DNA from: Geovibrio thiophilus | GTDB lineage: Bacteria; Chrysiogenota; Deferribacteres; Deferribacterales; Geovibrionaceae | Reading direction: 5' to 3' | Length of the DNA stretch: 64,000 nt | NCBI RefSeq assembly: GCF_004087915.1 | Contig: NZ_CP035108.1 | Coordinates: 1,736,001 to 1,800,000 of the forward strand | Part shown: piece after piece, positions 17,977 through 28,226 of the stretch | Layout: each line of letters opens with the position of its first letter | Numbering within the stretch: the first letter of the stretch is position 1 | Position numbers and translations under genes: made by a program | The notes under the pieces: generated by a model | Told to the model about the DNA's origin: nothing | Databases searched by the model: none | What the model saw: the letters and a program-made list of their open reading frames with translations, nothing else

Positions 17977-18996
17977 TTACGATTCCTTCTCCTTTTCCGA
18001 AAGGATAGTTCTGGCGGCGGCGATAGCCCACATGTCGAAGAAGGTATTTTCCAGATACTCAAGCTGGCTGTCGTCCAGTTTTTTAAGTCCCATTCCCTGA
18101 ATAACCGAGGACATGAGAGTGTTGAAACGCATGTAAAGAGGATGGCGCTCGCCCATTATCCTGCGCATCACTGTGTTCACATTCCTGCGGAACTCAATAA
18201 CATCTTTATTTTCCAGAGCCAGAATATGGTTGATCGGATATTCATCGGGCTTTTTTTTGTGACCGTACCAGAAGATGAAGCGGAACATCCATACAAGATT
18301 GGCGGTTTCTATTATTCTTCCGCCGGAGGCGTAAATATAATCAGAGTTGTAGTCGCTGGCAAACTTTCTGTTATTGTACTTCCTTCTCATTGAGTAGCCT
18401 GTGCTTATTGCTTCCGCGCAGACACGGAGCAGACGCTCCACTCCTCTGTATAGCTCCTGAAGGGCTTCTTTGGTTCCTTCAACGAGATCTGAATTTACAG
18501 TGATTACCTCATAGCTGTAGTTGTATATGCCGCTGATTGTTTTTTTAAGTCCGGAGGCTGTATTGATAAGCTCTTTGAGATATTTTCTGTCATCATCATC
18601 CAGAGTCACCAGCATTTCAGACTTACAGAAGGTCACAAGGCTTTTCATGTATGATATGGACGCGTTGTAATAAGTGAAGACGCCTTCGCTGGGCTTATCG
18701 AACGAAAGAGCCTTCCGCACGGGTTCATCCCACCGTGTAAGATCTCTGTTGCAGTCGGCAAGCCAGCCGTAAAATTCTTTTTCCAGCTTTTCCGCCCATT
18801 CCACGCAGTTGTCGGCTATGGAGATAACATCAAGCTTGACGTCCATAATTTGGCTGAACTTCATTTCTGCCCTGTGCCATTTGCTTTCAGAGCTGAAAAT
18901 GTCACGCTGAACCCTCTTGGACAAAACAAGATCGATATTTTTTACAAACCTGAGCGCCTGCTCGTCCACACATTTAAGAGGAGAATACACGTTCAA
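17977..18996 (-). CDS. uncharacterised helical protein, 339 residues
   Basis: I do not recognise the family. The protein is acidic, mostly helical in character and without a signal peptide, membrane segments or a catalytic motif I can name. Aromatic-rich pieces such as WMFRFIFWYGHKKK (about residue 245) and regularly spaced Leu/Trp suggest an all-helical bundle. The TTG at 18996 is chosen because AGGAGG lies seven bases before it; a longer in-frame form to 19053 would also start with TTG but has no ribosome-binding site. It lies between the PAS protein and arsR on the same strand, 78 bases upstream of the PAS gene, and may be co-transcribed with it. Confidence 0.6.
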   Translation of the reverse strand: MNVYSPLKCVDEQALRFVKNIDLVLSKRVQRDIFSSESKWHRAEMKFSQIMDVKLDVISIADNCVEWAEKLEKEFYGWLADCNRDLTRWDEPVRKALSFDKPSEGVFTYYNASISYMKSLVTFCKSEMLVTLDDDDRKYLKELINTASGLKKTISGIYNYSYEVITVNSDLVEGTKEALQELYRGVERLLRVCAEAISTGYSMRRKYNNRKFASDYNSDYIYASGGRIIETANLVWMFRFIFWYGHKKKPDEYPINHILALENKDVIEFRRNVNTVMRRIMGERHPLYMRFNTLMSSVIQGMGLKKLDDSQLEYLENTFFDMWAIAAARTILSEKEKES

Positions 18997-19141
18997 AAAC
19001 GAACCTCCTGTATACGAATAAACATCTGCTAACAATGAAACTCTGGAATACAAGATATGAAAAAGGGAGGATAGCGCAACAAAAAATGTGAAAATTCACA
19101 TAAAAAACTGATTATCTGTATCAGAAATACCTGTTTAAGGC

Positions 19142-19495
19142 TTATTCATAAAGCTTTTCGGCGCACATTATCCTGTCTGCCCCTGCGAGCTTTTTCTTCT
19201 CGGCTGAGAAGTCTATTCCTTCTGAGCACAATGTCAGAAGCCGCAAAGAATACTCATCTTCGGTGAGACTGTAAGTTATCCAGCGCCCCTCTTTGCAGTC
19301 ATTAATGAGCCCGGCTTTTTTCAGCACCTTGAGATGTGCGGAGATAGTCGAGAGCGCTATCTCCATCATATAATTTATCTCGCAAACGCATAGAGGGCGT
19401 ATTTGAAGCAGCATCAGTATTTTAAGTCTGCTTTCGTCCGCTAATGCCTTAAGTATTTTTACTCTTGATTCCGCATTTTTCATTTTTATATCCAT
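19142..19495 (-). CDS. arsR: ArsR-family metalloregulator
   Basis: A 117-residue winged-helix repressor: ALADESRLKILMLL, then the CVCEI motif in the alpha-3 region (about residues 36-40) expected to bind arsenite-like metalloids, a recognition helix STISAHLKVLKKAGLI, and a wing CKEGRWITYSL. It is divergent from the permease-thioredoxin-arsC set, and their shared 56-bp gap carries the plus-strand promoter, as in typical autoregulated ars loci. Another Met four codons inside is an alternative start. Confidence 0.85.
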   Translation of the reverse strand: MDIKMKNAESRVKILKALADESRLKILMLLQIRPLCVCEINYMMEIALSTISAHLKVLKKAGLINDCKEGRWITYSLTEDEYSLRLLTLCSEGIDFSAEKKKLAGADRIMCAEKLYE

Positions 19496-19504
19496 AAAAA
19501 TATA

Positions 19505-19533
19505 TTGACTCCAGTGTTAAAAAAATATACTAA
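19505..19533 (+). promoter_or_regulatory. ars promoter with imperfect inverted repeat
   Basis: TTGACT, then 17 bases, then TACTAA, leading to the permease at 19552. TATATTGAC (19501-19509) and GTTAAAAAAATATA (19515-19528) form an imperfect AT-rich inverted repeat across the promoter, placed as an ArsR operator would be. Confidence 0.4.
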
Positions 19534-19551
19534 TTCTTTCAGAGGAAACAA

Positions 19552-20712
19552 ATGAAAGAAAGAAATATATTCCTTACATTGGCAGCCCTGTTCGGGTTCA
19601 TCTACTTTGTTCCGTTTTCATCACCGAAGGTTTCGGGTGCTATACTGGAGTCCTTTTATCTGCTTCAGGACTATGTGAGGGAGCATACCCTCACCTGCCT
19701 TATCCCCGCTCTTTTCATAGCCGGAGCTATGAGTATTATGATCTCACAGGCGTCTGTGGTCAAGTATTTCGGTGCGAAAGCGAAAAGAGTCACGGCGTAC
19801 GGGGTTGCCTCCGTTTCCGGAAGTATACTCGCTGTCTGCTCCTGCACAGTTCTGCCCCTATTCGCGGGGATATATTCAAGAGGTGCGGGAATAGGTCCGG
19901 CGATTGCTTTCGCTTACTCGGGTCCTGCCATAAACATACTTGCTATTGTCCTCACCGCCAGAGTTCTCGGCGCTGAAATGGGGATAGCACGTGCTCTCGG
20001 TTCCGTGGTGTTCGCGGTGACAATAGGGCTTATTATGGCGCTTATATTCAGGGATAAGGCAAAAACGCAGAGCTCTCCAAAACGGGCTCAGGCTGCCCGC
20101 TCACCCCGTTCCGCAGGCATGACTGTTCTCTTTTTTGCAGTGATGAGCGTCGGGCTGGTGTTTGCCACATGGGCAAAGCCGGATTCCGAAAGCGGGATTA
20201 TTTTTTCTTTGATATACTCTTTGAAATGGTATCTGGCAGGACTGAGCCTCATAGCAACAGCGGTTCTCGCGTTTACTATTATGGACGGCTCCGAACGCAG
20301 AACATGGATGGAAGAAACGTGGTCTTACTCAAAAATGATAATTCCCCTGCTGTTCATCGGAGTTCTGGCAGCAGGCTTCCTTCTCGGCAGACCCGGGCAT
20401 GAGGGTGTGCTTAACTCTTCACTCATAGAAAGTCTGGTAGGCGGAAACAGTCTCAGGGCAGTCCTTACAGCCTCTGTGATAGGTGCGTTCATGTATTTTG
20501 CCACCCTGACGGAGATACCTATTCTTCAGGGGCTCATAGGCGCCGGGATGGGAAAAGGTCCCGCTCTTGCCCTGCTGCTTGCGGGTCCAGCCCTAAGCCT
20601 ACCCAGCATGCTGGTTATCAGGAGTGTTATAGGAACAAAAAAAACTGCGGTGTATGTTCTGCTGGTGATAGCCATGTCCACGGCCGCAGGTATGATATAC
20701 GGAAAATTTTAA
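19552..20712 (+). CDS. DUF318/ArsP-like permease
   Basis: A 386-residue integral membrane protein with about eight to ten hydrophobic segments and two homologous halves. The first half has CSCTVLPLFAGIYSRG (near residue 100) followed by AFAYSGPAINI; the second has TEIPILQGL...GPALALLLAGPALSLPSML. This is the predicted permease family that includes ArsP, an exporter of trivalent organoarsenicals. Coupling to ArsR, a small thioredoxin and ArsC supports metalloid efflux, but the true substrate (arsenite, methylarsenite or another soft metal) cannot be read from sequence. AGAGG precedes the ATG. The next gene starts 10 bases after its stop. Confidence 0.8.
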   Translation: MKERNIFLTLAALFGFIYFVPFSSPKVSGAILESFYLLQDYVREHTLTCLIPALFIAGAMSIMISQASVVKYFGAKAKRVTAYGVASVSGSILAVCSCTVLPLFAGIYSRGAGIGPAIAFAYSGPAINILAIVLTARVLGAEMGIARALGSVVFAVTIGLIMALIFRDKAKTQSSPKRAQAARSPRSAGMTVLFFAVMSVGLVFATWAKPDSESGIIFSLIYSLKWYLAGLSLIATAVLAFTIMDGSERRTWMEETWSYSKMIIPLLFIGVLAAGFLLGRPGHEGVLNSSLIESLVGGNSLRAVLTASVIGAFMYFATLTEIPILQGLIGAGMGKGPALALLLAGPALSLPSMLVIRSVIGTKKTAVYVLLVIAMSTAAGMIYGKF

Positions 20713-20722
20713 GAGGTGACAT

Positions 20723-21022
20723 ATGATTATAAAAGTTCTCGGACCCGGATGCCGCAACTGCCAGACTGTTCATGAAAACGTGCTCAAAGCTGTTGAAGAG
20801 CTTGAACGCACTGATATTACAGTGGAATACATTAAGGATACGACGGAAATATCGAAATATATAATGGCAACCCCCGGTGTCGTGATAGACGAAGTTGTGG
20901 TGCATGAAGGCAAGCCGCTCCCCACTGTGGATATAATAAAGGAAATGATAACAGACGAGGAATATGACTTCGGCGACGGCGAAAGCTCAGGCGGATGCGG
21001 GTGCGGCGGGTGCGGATGCTGA
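20723..21022 (+). CDS. thioredoxin-like redox protein with Cys/Gly-rich tail
   Basis: A 99-residue protein of the small MTH895/TM0996-type thioredoxin family: [14 protein letters not shown] places a CxxC at about residues 10-13, and [15 protein letters not shown] is the cis-Pro region. After residue 85 comes an extension, [21 protein letters not shown] in character, with alternating Gly and Cys, which the core fold does not need. It could bind a metalloid or copper (inference). It lies between the permease and arsC, one base before the arsC start, so it may reduce ArsC or hand metalloid to the pump. Confidence 0.85.
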   Translation: MIIKVLGPGCRNCQTVHENVLKAVEELERTDITVEYIKDTTEISKYIMATPGVVIDEVVVHEGKPLPTVDIIKEMITDEEYDFGDGESSGGCGCGGCGC

Positions 21023-21023
21023 T

Positions 21024-21446
21024 ATGAAAAAAAGGGTTCTTTTTATCTGCATTCACAACAGCGCGAGAAGCCAGATGGCGGAAGCCTTTCTTAACCGCAT
21101 GGCTCCGGACAGGTTCCATGCGGAAAGCGCAGGACTGGAACCGGGCGGGCTTAACCCCTTCGTTGTAAAAGTCATGGCGGATGTCGGCATAGATATATCC
21201 GGCAACAGCACAAACGCAGTCGCAGACTATCTCAGAGAAGGAAGAAAATACGATTATGTTATAGCCGTATGCGACAAAGAAGCCGCAGAGCGCTGCCCTA
21301 TTTTCCCCGGCTCGGGTGATAAAATGCACTGGGCATTCAGAGATCCTTCGTCATTTCAGGGAAGTGATGAAGAGAAACTCAGTTTTGCCGCCGCTGTGCG
21401 TGATGAGATAAGGCAGAAAATTGAGGACTGGCTGAAAACAGTCTAA
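21024..21446 (+). CDS. arsC: arsenate reductase, low-MW phosphatase type
   Basis: Reduces arsenate to arsenite. The 140-residue protein has the P-loop CIHNSARS (CX5R) at residues 9-16 and two further cysteines in [11 protein letters not shown] (near 82 and 90). This is the three-cysteine relay of the thioredoxin-dependent ArsC class. The ATG at 21024 is one base after the thioredoxin stop; a longer in-frame form would begin inside the thioredoxin tail and is rejected. A thioredoxin-dependent reductase next to a thioredoxin makes functional sense. The gene overlaps the convergent hybrid kinase by four bases. Confidence 0.93.
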   Translation: MKKRVLFICIHNSARSQMAEAFLNRMAPDRFHAESAGLEPGGLNPFVVKVMADVGIDISGNSTNAVADYLREGRKYDYVIAVCDKEAAERCPIFPGSGDKMHWAFRDPSSFQGSDEEKLSFAAAVRDEIRQKIEDWLKTV

Positions 21447-24400
21447 CCGTGCTCGCTTCTGAGTATTCTGAGAGCTTCCTCAAACTCATAGCTGTTTACG
21501 GCTTTATGAAGCCTTTTGAACTCCTGTTCTGTGAAAAACGCTGATGCCTGCTCCCTGATGCTCATAAAATAGTCAACAGTTTCGCTGTCATCATCCTCAA
21601 GCAGGCTGCACATTTTCTCCATAATTCTCTCAAAGTCTTCTCTGGATACAGCCGGAACCGGTTCCGGCTGCTTAACCGGAGCAGAGGATTTGAGCGCCTC
21701 ATTCAGAGCGGTCAGCAGTCTCCTCATCTCACCGGTAAACTCTTCGGCGGCGGCTGAAAACTCTCCGTTGTCCGCTATCAGTCTTTCGAGCCTTCCGGCT
21801 ATCTCATAAAGTCTGTCGGCACCGATGTTTCCGGCTAAGCCTTTGACAGTATGCGCGGTCATCTCCGCCGTTTTTAAGTCGCCCCTTTCCAGCTCTGCCG
21901 TGAGCTTTTTATCTGTTTCCGCACTTGAAACGGCAAACTTCTCAAGCATTCTCATATAAAGCTCGGTTTTGCCCGCAACTGTACGCAGCCCTTTTTTAAA
22001 GTCTATTCCTTCAACAGGCGGAATATCCGGCTCTTTACGGGCGCTGCCCGCTGAAACACTGCATATGCCGCCGAACTCGCCTGTCACACAAAAGCTTTTC
22101 AGGCATCCGTAGAGCTCCGCAGGAATAATCGGCTTCGTTATATGTCCGTCCATGCCTGCGTCACGGGTTTTTCTCCGCTCCTCATCAAGGGCATGCGCCG
22201 TCATAGCTATCACAGGAAGCTCCGCAAAACGCTGATCAGCCCTGATAATTTTCACTGCCTCGTAACCGTCCATATCAGGCATCTGGAGATCCATAAAGAC
22301 AATATCGCACCTTTCGTCTGACTTGAGAAAATTCACCGCCTCTCTGCCGTTTGACGCCTGAAATACAGATGCGCCTGTGTCTTCAAGAAGCTCTGCGGCT
22401 ATCTGACGGTTGATTTCGTTATCGTCAACCACAAGTACGCTGACCCCCCTGAAATTCTCAGCGGATTCGGCAGCTTTCTTCTCCTTCTCGTAACCGGATT
22501 TAAAAATCACGGAGGATATACCGTCTATTAATGAGGAGGCTGTCACAGGTTTGTTGATAAAACCGTCCGCGCCGTGGCTTTCTATGGTTTTTCTGTCGAG
22601 CTCTCTGCCGAAAGCCGTCACCATCACTGTATAAGGCTTGTTTTTGATTCCGAGATCGCTCCGGATAATCCCCGCAGCCTCCAGCCCGTTCATGCCGGGC
22701 ATCTTCCAGTCCATCAGAATAACCTTGTAAGGATCGCTCTGATCATGTTTTTTTATAAGCTCAATGGCTTCTTCCGCGCTTTCGGCCTCCACCGGCGTAA
22801 AGTCAAGGTTTTCGAGAATCTCACGTATTATCTGTCTGGCGGAAGAATTATCATCAACGACAAGCACTTTTACCTCTTTAAGGTCTTCATGCCCGTATCT
22901 CATCCACGGAACCGCACGGGAGCCGATTTCAAATAAAGCGCTGAATGAAAACAGACTCCCTTTACCGTATTCGCTGTCCACTCTGATAGAACCGCCCATA
23001 AGCTCGGTGAGCTTTTTGGATATGCTTAAGCCAAGCCCCGTTCCTCCGTATTTCCTCGTGGTTGAACCGTCCGCCTGAGCAAAGGCGGTAAAAAGCCTGT
23101 TTCTTTGCTCCTCCATCAGTCCCACACCCGTATCACGCACGGAGAAGGAGATCTCAGCCTTGTTGTCGAACTCTCTTATCAGCTTCACGCTGAGCTCAAC
23201 CTCACCGTCCTCAGTAAACTTGACGGCATTGTTTACCAGATTAATAAGCACCTGTCCCAGCCGGAGCGGATCGCCCTTGATCACAGGCGGAACATCGGAG
23301 CCCACATGAAGGAGAAATTCAAGCCCTTTCTCCTCCGCCTTCTGAAATACAGCGGTGACAATGTTCTCAAGCACCGAATCAAGCTCAAACTCTATATTCT
23401 CAAGCTCAATTTTTCCAGCCTCAACCTTGGAAAAATCAAGGATGTCGTTAACAATGGCAAGGAGCGAGGTTCCGGCGTTTTTAACCTTTTTTATGTAGTC
23501 CGTCTGCTTGGGGTTCAAATCTGTCTTAAGAGCCAGATCACTGAGACCTATTATGGCGTTCAGCGGCGTTCTTATTTCGTGGCTCATATTCGCAAGGAAC
23601 ATCGATTTTGCCTCAGTTGCGCTTTCGGCGGTCAGCCTTGCGGCTTCCAGCTCCTTCATCACCCGTTTTTTATCGGTTATATCCTCTTTTATGCCCACAA
23701 AGTTTGTTATTTCTCCCGCATGATTTTTCACGGGCGATATGACGACGGACTCCCAGTATTTCTCACCTGATTTCTTTTTATTCAGAAACTCCCCGTGCCA
23801 CTCTCTGCCGGAGAGGATCGTATCCCACAGTGTTTTGTATATATTATCTTCTGTATTACCTGATTTCAGTATGGACGGCTTGCTTCCACGAACCTCTTCA
23901 AACGTATATTCAGTGAGCTCGGTAAATTTCGGGTTCACATATTCAATCACCCCGCCGGAATCGGTAATGATTATGGATGCGGGGCTCTGTTCCACCGCTT
24001 TGAATATTTTCCGGTTCTGCTCCTCAACTTCCATTCTTTTCTTTCTGTTTCCGACAGCCACATAAATCATTCCCTGAACTATGAAAAGCACTGAAAAGAC
24101 AACCCAGAAAACAGAATGCCGCACAACAGAGGGCAGAATATTTTCCATTTTAACCAAATACGCGATATTCCATGTGCCCTCAAGGTCATTCCAGTCGATG
24201 GGATGTGTCTTAACGAGATATTTTTCACCGTCCAGAGTTATATCCTTGCCGTCCAGAATAGCGCCAAGTTCTTCCGCATCCTTATCAAAAGCGGCGCCGA
24301 ACCTCCGCAGAGAGGCAAGGACCTTCTTTTTTTCCTGATTGAGACTTCCGGCAACCTTATAAAGATACTCCGGCTTGTTAGATGCGAAAATAACTCCTTG

Positions 24401-25030
24401 AGGGGACACCATAAAAACCGGATCTTCGTATTTTCTTATAAAATCCTCAAGGTTGTTTATGGAATCCTTAACAACCATAACGCCAATTATCTGCGAATCA
24501 GATCTTCTGTCCGCGTAAACGGGGGTAGCGATATAAAGTCCTCTGGTTTTTGATGAAATCCCCTGTGCGGCAAAAATGTTATGCTTGCCCTTCATCGCCT
24601 GAATAAAATAAGGGCGGAAGCTGAAATTCTGACCTGTGAGAGTTATAGGGGAGATGTCCGAATAGGAAACCACTATACCCTGTTTGTTCAGAAGATAAAC
24701 CGCCTCCGCATTGCTCTCTTTGAGAAGAACCTCCTGAAGATCCATGATCAAAGGATGGTCATTCGGCAGGTCGCCCAAAACTATGGATTTAACGTATGAA
24801 TTTAATATTCCGAGGATGTTCGCCGCGCCCATGCTTCTGCTGTATATAGTGCGGGAATGGATATTATCGACTATTTCGGAAGCAGTGATCTGCACTTCTG
24901 AACGTTTCTTGAATATGAATATTTTCTCTGTGAACTCAACGGCGATATATGAAACGGTCAAAGGGATAAGAAACAGCGCCGCCGTGCCTAAAAATATTTT
25001 GAAAAAACTCAACACCCTTCTGCTTCCCAT
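21443..25030 (-). CDS. hybrid sensor histidine kinase (Cache-PAS-HisKA-REC-REC-HPt)
   Basis: A 1195-residue BarA-like multidomain kinase. Order: membrane helix (about 10-32), periplasmic dCache sensor (to about 305), second helix, PAS (about 340-460), HisKA with [10 protein letters not shown] near 482, HATPase, REC1 (ILMDWKMPG near 773), REC2 ([10 protein letters not shown] near 911), and HPt with HTVKGLAGN near 1056. This gives a complete phosphorelay inside one protein. The ATG at 25030 is preferred to a TTG two codons upstream because GGTGA is spaced correctly. It follows the HD-GYP regulator by two bases, so the two are one operon and the HD-GYP protein is a likely output. Confidence 0.92.
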   Translation of the reverse strand: MGSRRVLSFFKIFLGTAALFLIPLTVSYIAVEFTEKIFIFKKRSEVQITASEIVDNIHSRTIYSRSMGAANILGILNSYVKSIVLGDLPNDHPLIMDLQEVLLKESNAEAVYLLNKQGIVVSYSDISPITLTGQNFSFRPYFIQAMKGKHNIFAAQGISSKTRGLYIATPVYADRRSDSQIIGVMVVKDSINNLEDFIRKYEDPVFMVSPQGVIFASNKPEYLYKVAGSLNQEKKKVLASLRRFGAAFDKDAEELGAILDGKDITLDGEKYLVKTHPIDWNDLEGTWNIAYLVKMENILPSVVRHSVFWVVFSVLFIVQGMIYVAVGNRKKRMEVEEQNRKIFKAVEQSPASIIITDSGGVIEYVNPKFTELTEYTFEEVRGSKPSILKSGNTEDNIYKTLWDTILSGREWHGEFLNKKKSGEKYWESVVISPVKNHAGEITNFVGIKEDITDKKRVMKELEAARLTAESATEAKSMFLANMSHEIRTPLNAIIGLSDLALKTDLNPKQTDYIKKVKNAGTSLLAIVNDILDFSKVEAGKIELENIEFELDSVLENIVTAVFQKAEEKGLEFLLHVGSDVPPVIKGDPLRLGQVLINLVNNAVKFTEDGEVELSVKLIREFDNKAEISFSVRDTGVGLMEEQRNRLFTAFAQADGSTTRKYGGTGLGLSISKKLTELMGGSIRVDSEYGKGSLFSFSALFEIGSRAVPWMRYGHEDLKEVKVLVVDDNSSARQIIREILENLDFTPVEAESAEEAIELIKKHDQSDPYKVILMDWKMPGMNGLEAAGIIRSDLGIKNKPYTVMVTAFGRELDRKTIESHGADGFINKPVTASSLIDGISSVIFKSGYEKEKKAAESAENFRGVSVLVVDDNEINRQIAAELLEDTGASVFQASNGREAVNFLKSDERCDIVFMDLQMPDMDGYEAVKIIRADQRFAELPVIAMTAHALDEERRKTRDAGMDGHITKPIIPAELYGCLKSFCVTGEFGGICSVSAGSARKEPDIPPVEGIDFKKGLRTVAGKTELYMRMLEKFAVSSAETDKKLTAELERGDLKTAEMTAHTVKGLAGNIGADRLYEIAGRLERLIADNGEFSAAAEEFTGEMRRLLTALNEALKSSAPVKQPEPVPAVSREDFERIMEKMCSLLEDDDSETVDYFMSIREQASAFFTEQEFKRLHKAVNSYEFEEALRILRSEHG

Positions 25031-25032
25031 TT

Positions 25033-26058
25033 TCAATCACCGAAATTATCCCTGATCTTAATGACATCCGGCAGGCATTTCAGAAAAGCCTCCGCCAAGC
25101 GGGGTTCAAAATGTCTCCCGCTCTCGTTCCGTATATATTCTGCGGCTTTTTCAATGCTCCACGCTGATTTATAGGGTCTTTCGCTTGTAAGAGCGTCAAA
25201 AACGTCCGCCACCGCCGTAATTCTGCCTATAACGGGGATATTCTCCCCCTTGAGTCCTTCAGGATAGCCGCTGCCGTCCCATTTTTCGTGGTGAGTCAGC
25301 GCTGCGGTGGCGGCGGTCTGAAGAAGCTCGGAATCATGCCCGCCTATGATCCTGTAGCCGATCCGTGGATGCTCCTTCATAAGCTGCCATTCGTCGTCGT
25401 CAAGCTTACCGGGTTTAAGGAGAATGCTGTCCGGTATGCCTATTTTGCCCACATCGTGCATCGGAGAAGCGGAAAGAATAAGTTCCGCCTCAGCCTCCTT
25501 CATGCCTATTTTTTTGGCGATAAGATGACAGTATCTGCTCATGCGGATAACGTGCATTCCGGTTTCATTGTCTTTATATTCGGCGGCGAAGCCGAGCCGT
25601 CTTATTATCTCAAGCCTTGTTTCATGCAGTTCTTTTGTGCGCTCACGCACCATAGTCTCAAGCATTCTTCTGTGGTCATACATGGCAAGCTGGGTCTTCA
25701 CTCTGGCAAGAACAATGGGTGCGCTCACCGGCTTTGTGATATAATCCACCCCGCCGGCGCTGAAGCCCATGGATTCGTCTTCGACATCACCTTTTGCTGT
25801 TATGAAAATAACGGGGATTGAACGGGTGACAAGGCTGGATTTAAGAGCGCGGCATACCTCGTACCCGCTTATTTCAGGCATCATCACATCAAGCAGGATT
25901 ATATCCGGCATATCTTTCTCGGCGATTTCAATGGCTTTGCGCCCGTTTATGGCTACCTTAACCTTAAACTCAGGCTTTAGGATATTGCTGAGAATATCAA
26001 TATTCTCGGGGACATCATCAACAACAAGAACTGTCTGCCTTCTGTCACGGTTTTCCAT
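25033..26058 (-). CDS. response regulator with HD-GYP phosphodiesterase domain
   Basis: A 341-residue protein. An N-terminal receiver has VLVVDDVPEN and phospho-Asp in ILLDVMMPE near 53. The HD-GYP domain has HDVGKIGIP near 201 and HHEKWDGSGYPEGL with the GYP triad near 264. HD-GYP enzymes hydrolyse cyclic di-GMP to GMP, so it probably lowers c-di-GMP when phosphorylated. The start at 26058 has GAGAGG six bases upstream; the form starting ten codons earlier lacks one. It is co-transcribed with the hybrid kinase that follows. Confidence 0.92.
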   Translation of the reverse strand: MENRDRRQTVLVVDDVPENIDILSNILKPEFKVKVAINGRKAIEIAEKDMPDIILLDVMMPEISGYEVCRALKSSLVTRSIPVIFITAKGDVEDESMGFSAGGVDYITKPVSAPIVLARVKTQLAMYDHRRMLETMVRERTKELHETRLEIIRRLGFAAEYKDNETGMHVIRMSRYCHLIAKKIGMKEAEAELILSASPMHDVGKIGIPDSILLKPGKLDDDEWQLMKEHPRIGYRIIGGHDSELLQTAATAALTHHEKWDGSGYPEGLKGENIPVIGRITAVADVFDALTSERPYKSAWSIEKAAEYIRNESGRHFEPRLAEAFLKCLPDVIKIRDNFGD

Positions 26059-26193
26059 GAAATACCTCTCACAAGAATAATCCGTCATTATCAGATAATA
26101 ACATACACAGAAGGGGAAATGCTGAAAAATAGTAAATAAAAATTATGTTTTGCGCAGATACCGCGAAATCAAAAGCGGAGCGGAAGTATCAGG

Positions 26194-26907
26194 CTATTTA
26201 TTGGTTCTGACTATTTCATTAACCTCATCAACGACATACTCCATGTGCTCAAGCATGGCTCTGTAAGCTTCTTCAGGATCACGGGTGCTTATTCCCTCGT
26301 AAATCTTCTGATGCTGAAGATAAAGCTTCTCGAAGCGCTCGTTATCGGTGTAAAGCCTTGACCGTACCTCATAGCTGACCTTTTCCACCCACTGGTAGAT
26401 GGTGTTCATTATATGAATCAGCAGTATGTTGTTAGTGGCATATGATATAGTGTTATGGAAGTTCGCATCGGGGATGTGCCCCACCTCTCCCTTATCCAGA
26501 GCCGAACGCATTTCGTCCAGATACTCTTTCATATTCAGAATCTCTTCATCGCTGGCACGCATAGCGGCGGTTTTGGCAGCCCATGTCTCAAGAATTTTGC
26601 GCACTTCCATGAGGTCGACTATGGCGTCCTCACGCTTGATGAACTCTTCCATAGCCTTATCAATTGTCTGGGATGTAAGGGATTTCACATAGGTTCCGTC
26701 GCCGTGGTTCTGGTTGAGAAATCCCTGAGCCTCCAGCTTGTGCAGAGCCTCCCTAAGTGAAGGACGGCTTACGCCGAGCTGCGCCGCCAGTTCTCTTTCC
26801 GAAGGAAGCCTTTCCCCGGGAGCAAGCTGTGCGGTGAGTATCATCCTCTTTATCTGTTCATAGATAATGTCGCTTATCTTTTTCTGTCTTATTTTTTCAA
26901 ATTTCAT
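26194..26907 (-). CDS. FadR-subfamily GntR regulator, probable lactate regulator
   Basis: A 237-residue regulator with an N-terminal winged helix (LPSERELAAQLGVSRPSLREALHKL) and a C-terminal FCD ligand domain (VRKILETWAAK, then DANFHNTI, then HQKIYEGI) that usually binds an organic acid. It lies directly after the glcD-glcF/TRAP operon. TGGT-n3-ACCA sequences, typical targets of LldR/PdhR-type regulators, are found at the divergent lactate promoters 6 kb upstream, so lactate or a related acid is its likely ligand. The ATG at 26907 has AAGG eight bases ahead; the GTG two codons earlier is too close. Confidence 0.85.
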   Translation of the reverse strand: MKFEKIRQKKISDIIYEQIKRMILTAQLAPGERLPSERELAAQLGVSRPSLREALHKLEAQGFLNQNHGDGTYVKSLTSQTIDKAMEEFIKREDAIVDLMEVRKILETWAAKTAAMRASDEEILNMKEYLDEMRSALDKGEVGHIPDANFHNTISYATNNILLIHIMNTIYQWVEKVSYEVRSRLYTDNERFEKLYLQHQKIYEGISTRDPEEAYRAMLEHMEYVVDEVNEIVRTNK

Positions 26908-26944
26908 TTCCACGGCCTTTAACAGTATGTAGCATTGAACGAGT

Positions 26945-26975
26945 ATATATTAAAAAATAGATTTTTCTAATATAT
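26945..26975. promoter_or_regulatory. AT-rich inverted repeat upstream of the GntR gene
   Basis: ATATATTA and TAATATAT, perfect eight-base arms with a 15-base spacer, in the 83-bp gap between glcF and the regulator gene. It could be the regulator's promoter/operator or a weak end to the glcF transcript. Confidence 0.3.
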
Positions 26976-26990
26976 TTTTTGCGTGGAACG

Positions 26991-28226
26991 CTATTTTATT
27001 TTCCGTAAAAATTCATAAAGTTCCGTCACGGGATGAGTAACTTCCGCATCCAACCCCTCACCCGCGGCAGCGTCAGCAAGCTGCATGGCGCATCCGGGAC
27101 AGGGAGTGTAGACCTTATCAGTCCTTTTATCCTTCATTTCCTGAATTTTGGAACGGGAAAACCCCTTGGAACGCTCGTAGTATTTCAGGCTGAAGGTTCC
27201 GGCAAAGCCGCAGCAGCTCTGATTATCAAGCTTCACGTACTCAGTATCCGTATGAGTGCGCACAAAGCTTTCCACCAGTTCCTTTTTACTGTCCTGATAG
27301 TGGCAGGGGAAGTGGATTGTGCTTCTGCCCCGCACGCCGGACTGAATCTTAACTTTGAGGGTTTCCTCAAGGAAAACCAGAATGTCCACCACTTCCAGCG
27401 GGCACTCGGCTCCTGTCTGCTTGGGACCCATTTCATAAAGACCGTATCTGCATGTGGGGCAGCAGGTTATTATGTATTTGGCATCCCTGTATTCCGCCAA
27501 TGCGTCAAAATTTGCCCTGACGGCGTTTCTGAACATTTCAAGCTCGCCCATTGAGGCGGCGGGTATTCCGCAGCATATATTCGTTTCGGGCACGTAAACA
27601 GACACGCCGAAGTGCCTGAGAACCTCCACTACAGCCGTTCCCCATTCGGTATAAATGAGGTTCACGGCGCAGCCCGGGTAAAACACAACACGCATTATTT
27701 CATTTTCAGCCTTATTCAGCCCGCCGTATTTTTTTACGAAGGCTTCACTTTTGATCTCTACAACGTTGCGTCCGCCGAGAGCGGGCAGCATGGGTCTGTA
27801 TATTCCGTCCTTAATTTTTTTACTGCCGAATTTGAGCCCCATGTGCATAAGCGGAGCCATTTTCGCCATGAGTTCCGGCTTTTCCATTGCTGTTTTGAGT
27901 ATGAGCTTCTGCCACTTGGGAAGCTTTTTGATTTTGCGGAGTATCTCTCTTCCCCGCAGGAATATCTCGTCGGTTTTAACCCCGCTGGGGCATGCCTTGA
28001 GACATCGGGTGCAAAGCAGGCACTGATCCAGATGTTTCAGTATCCTGCCCGCATCCTCAATACGCCCTTCGTAAACAGACTGAAGAAGCGATATTTTGCC
28101 CCGTGCTACGGATGATTCCCTTCCGTCAGTGCGGTAAAGCGGGCAGTCCGACTGACATGTGCCGCACTTCATGCACTGAAGCATCATTTCCTCAAGCTCG
28201 TGAAGCTCTTTTAACAGTTCATCCAT
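26991..28226 (-). CDS. glcF: lactate/glycolate oxidase iron-sulfur subunit (GlcF type)
   Basis: A 411-residue electron-transfer subunit. The N-terminus has two 4Fe-4S motifs, CMKCGTCQSDCPLY (about 18-30) and CLLCTRCLKACPSG (about 70-82). Two CCG (cysteine-rich) domains follow, with NICCGIPAA, FPCHYQD and QSCCGFAGT, ending with TPCPGCAMQ. It pairs with the FAD subunit immediately upstream (no bases between its start and that gene's stop). It would pass electrons from D-lactate or glycolate to the quinone pool. The TRAP and Lut neighbours favour lactate. Confidence 0.9.
   Translation of the reverse strand: MDELLKELHELEEMMLQCMKCGTCQSDCPLYRTDGRESSVARGKISLLQSVYEGRIEDAGRILKHLDQCLLCTRCLKACPSGVKTDEIFLRGREILRKIKKLPKWQKLILKTAMEKPELMAKMAPLMHMGLKFGSKKIKDGIYRPMLPALGGRNVVEIKSEAFVKKYGGLNKAENEIMRVVFYPGCAVNLIYTEWGTAVVEVLRHFGVSVYVPETNICCGIPAASMGELEMFRNAVRANFDALAEYRDAKYIITCCPTCRYGLYEMGPKQTGAECPLEVVDILVFLEETLKVKIQSGVRGRSTIHFPCHYQDSKKELVESFVRTHTDTEYVKLDNQSCCGFAGTFSLKYYERSKGFSRSKIQEMKDKRTDKVYTPCPGCAMQLADAAAGEGLDAEVTHPVTELYEFLRKIK

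Noticed and set aside
20964..21023. Longer N-terminus for ArsC
   Set aside because: The extra 20 residues come from reading the Cys/Gly tail of the thioredoxin gene in another frame; the ATG at 21024 gives the normal family start.
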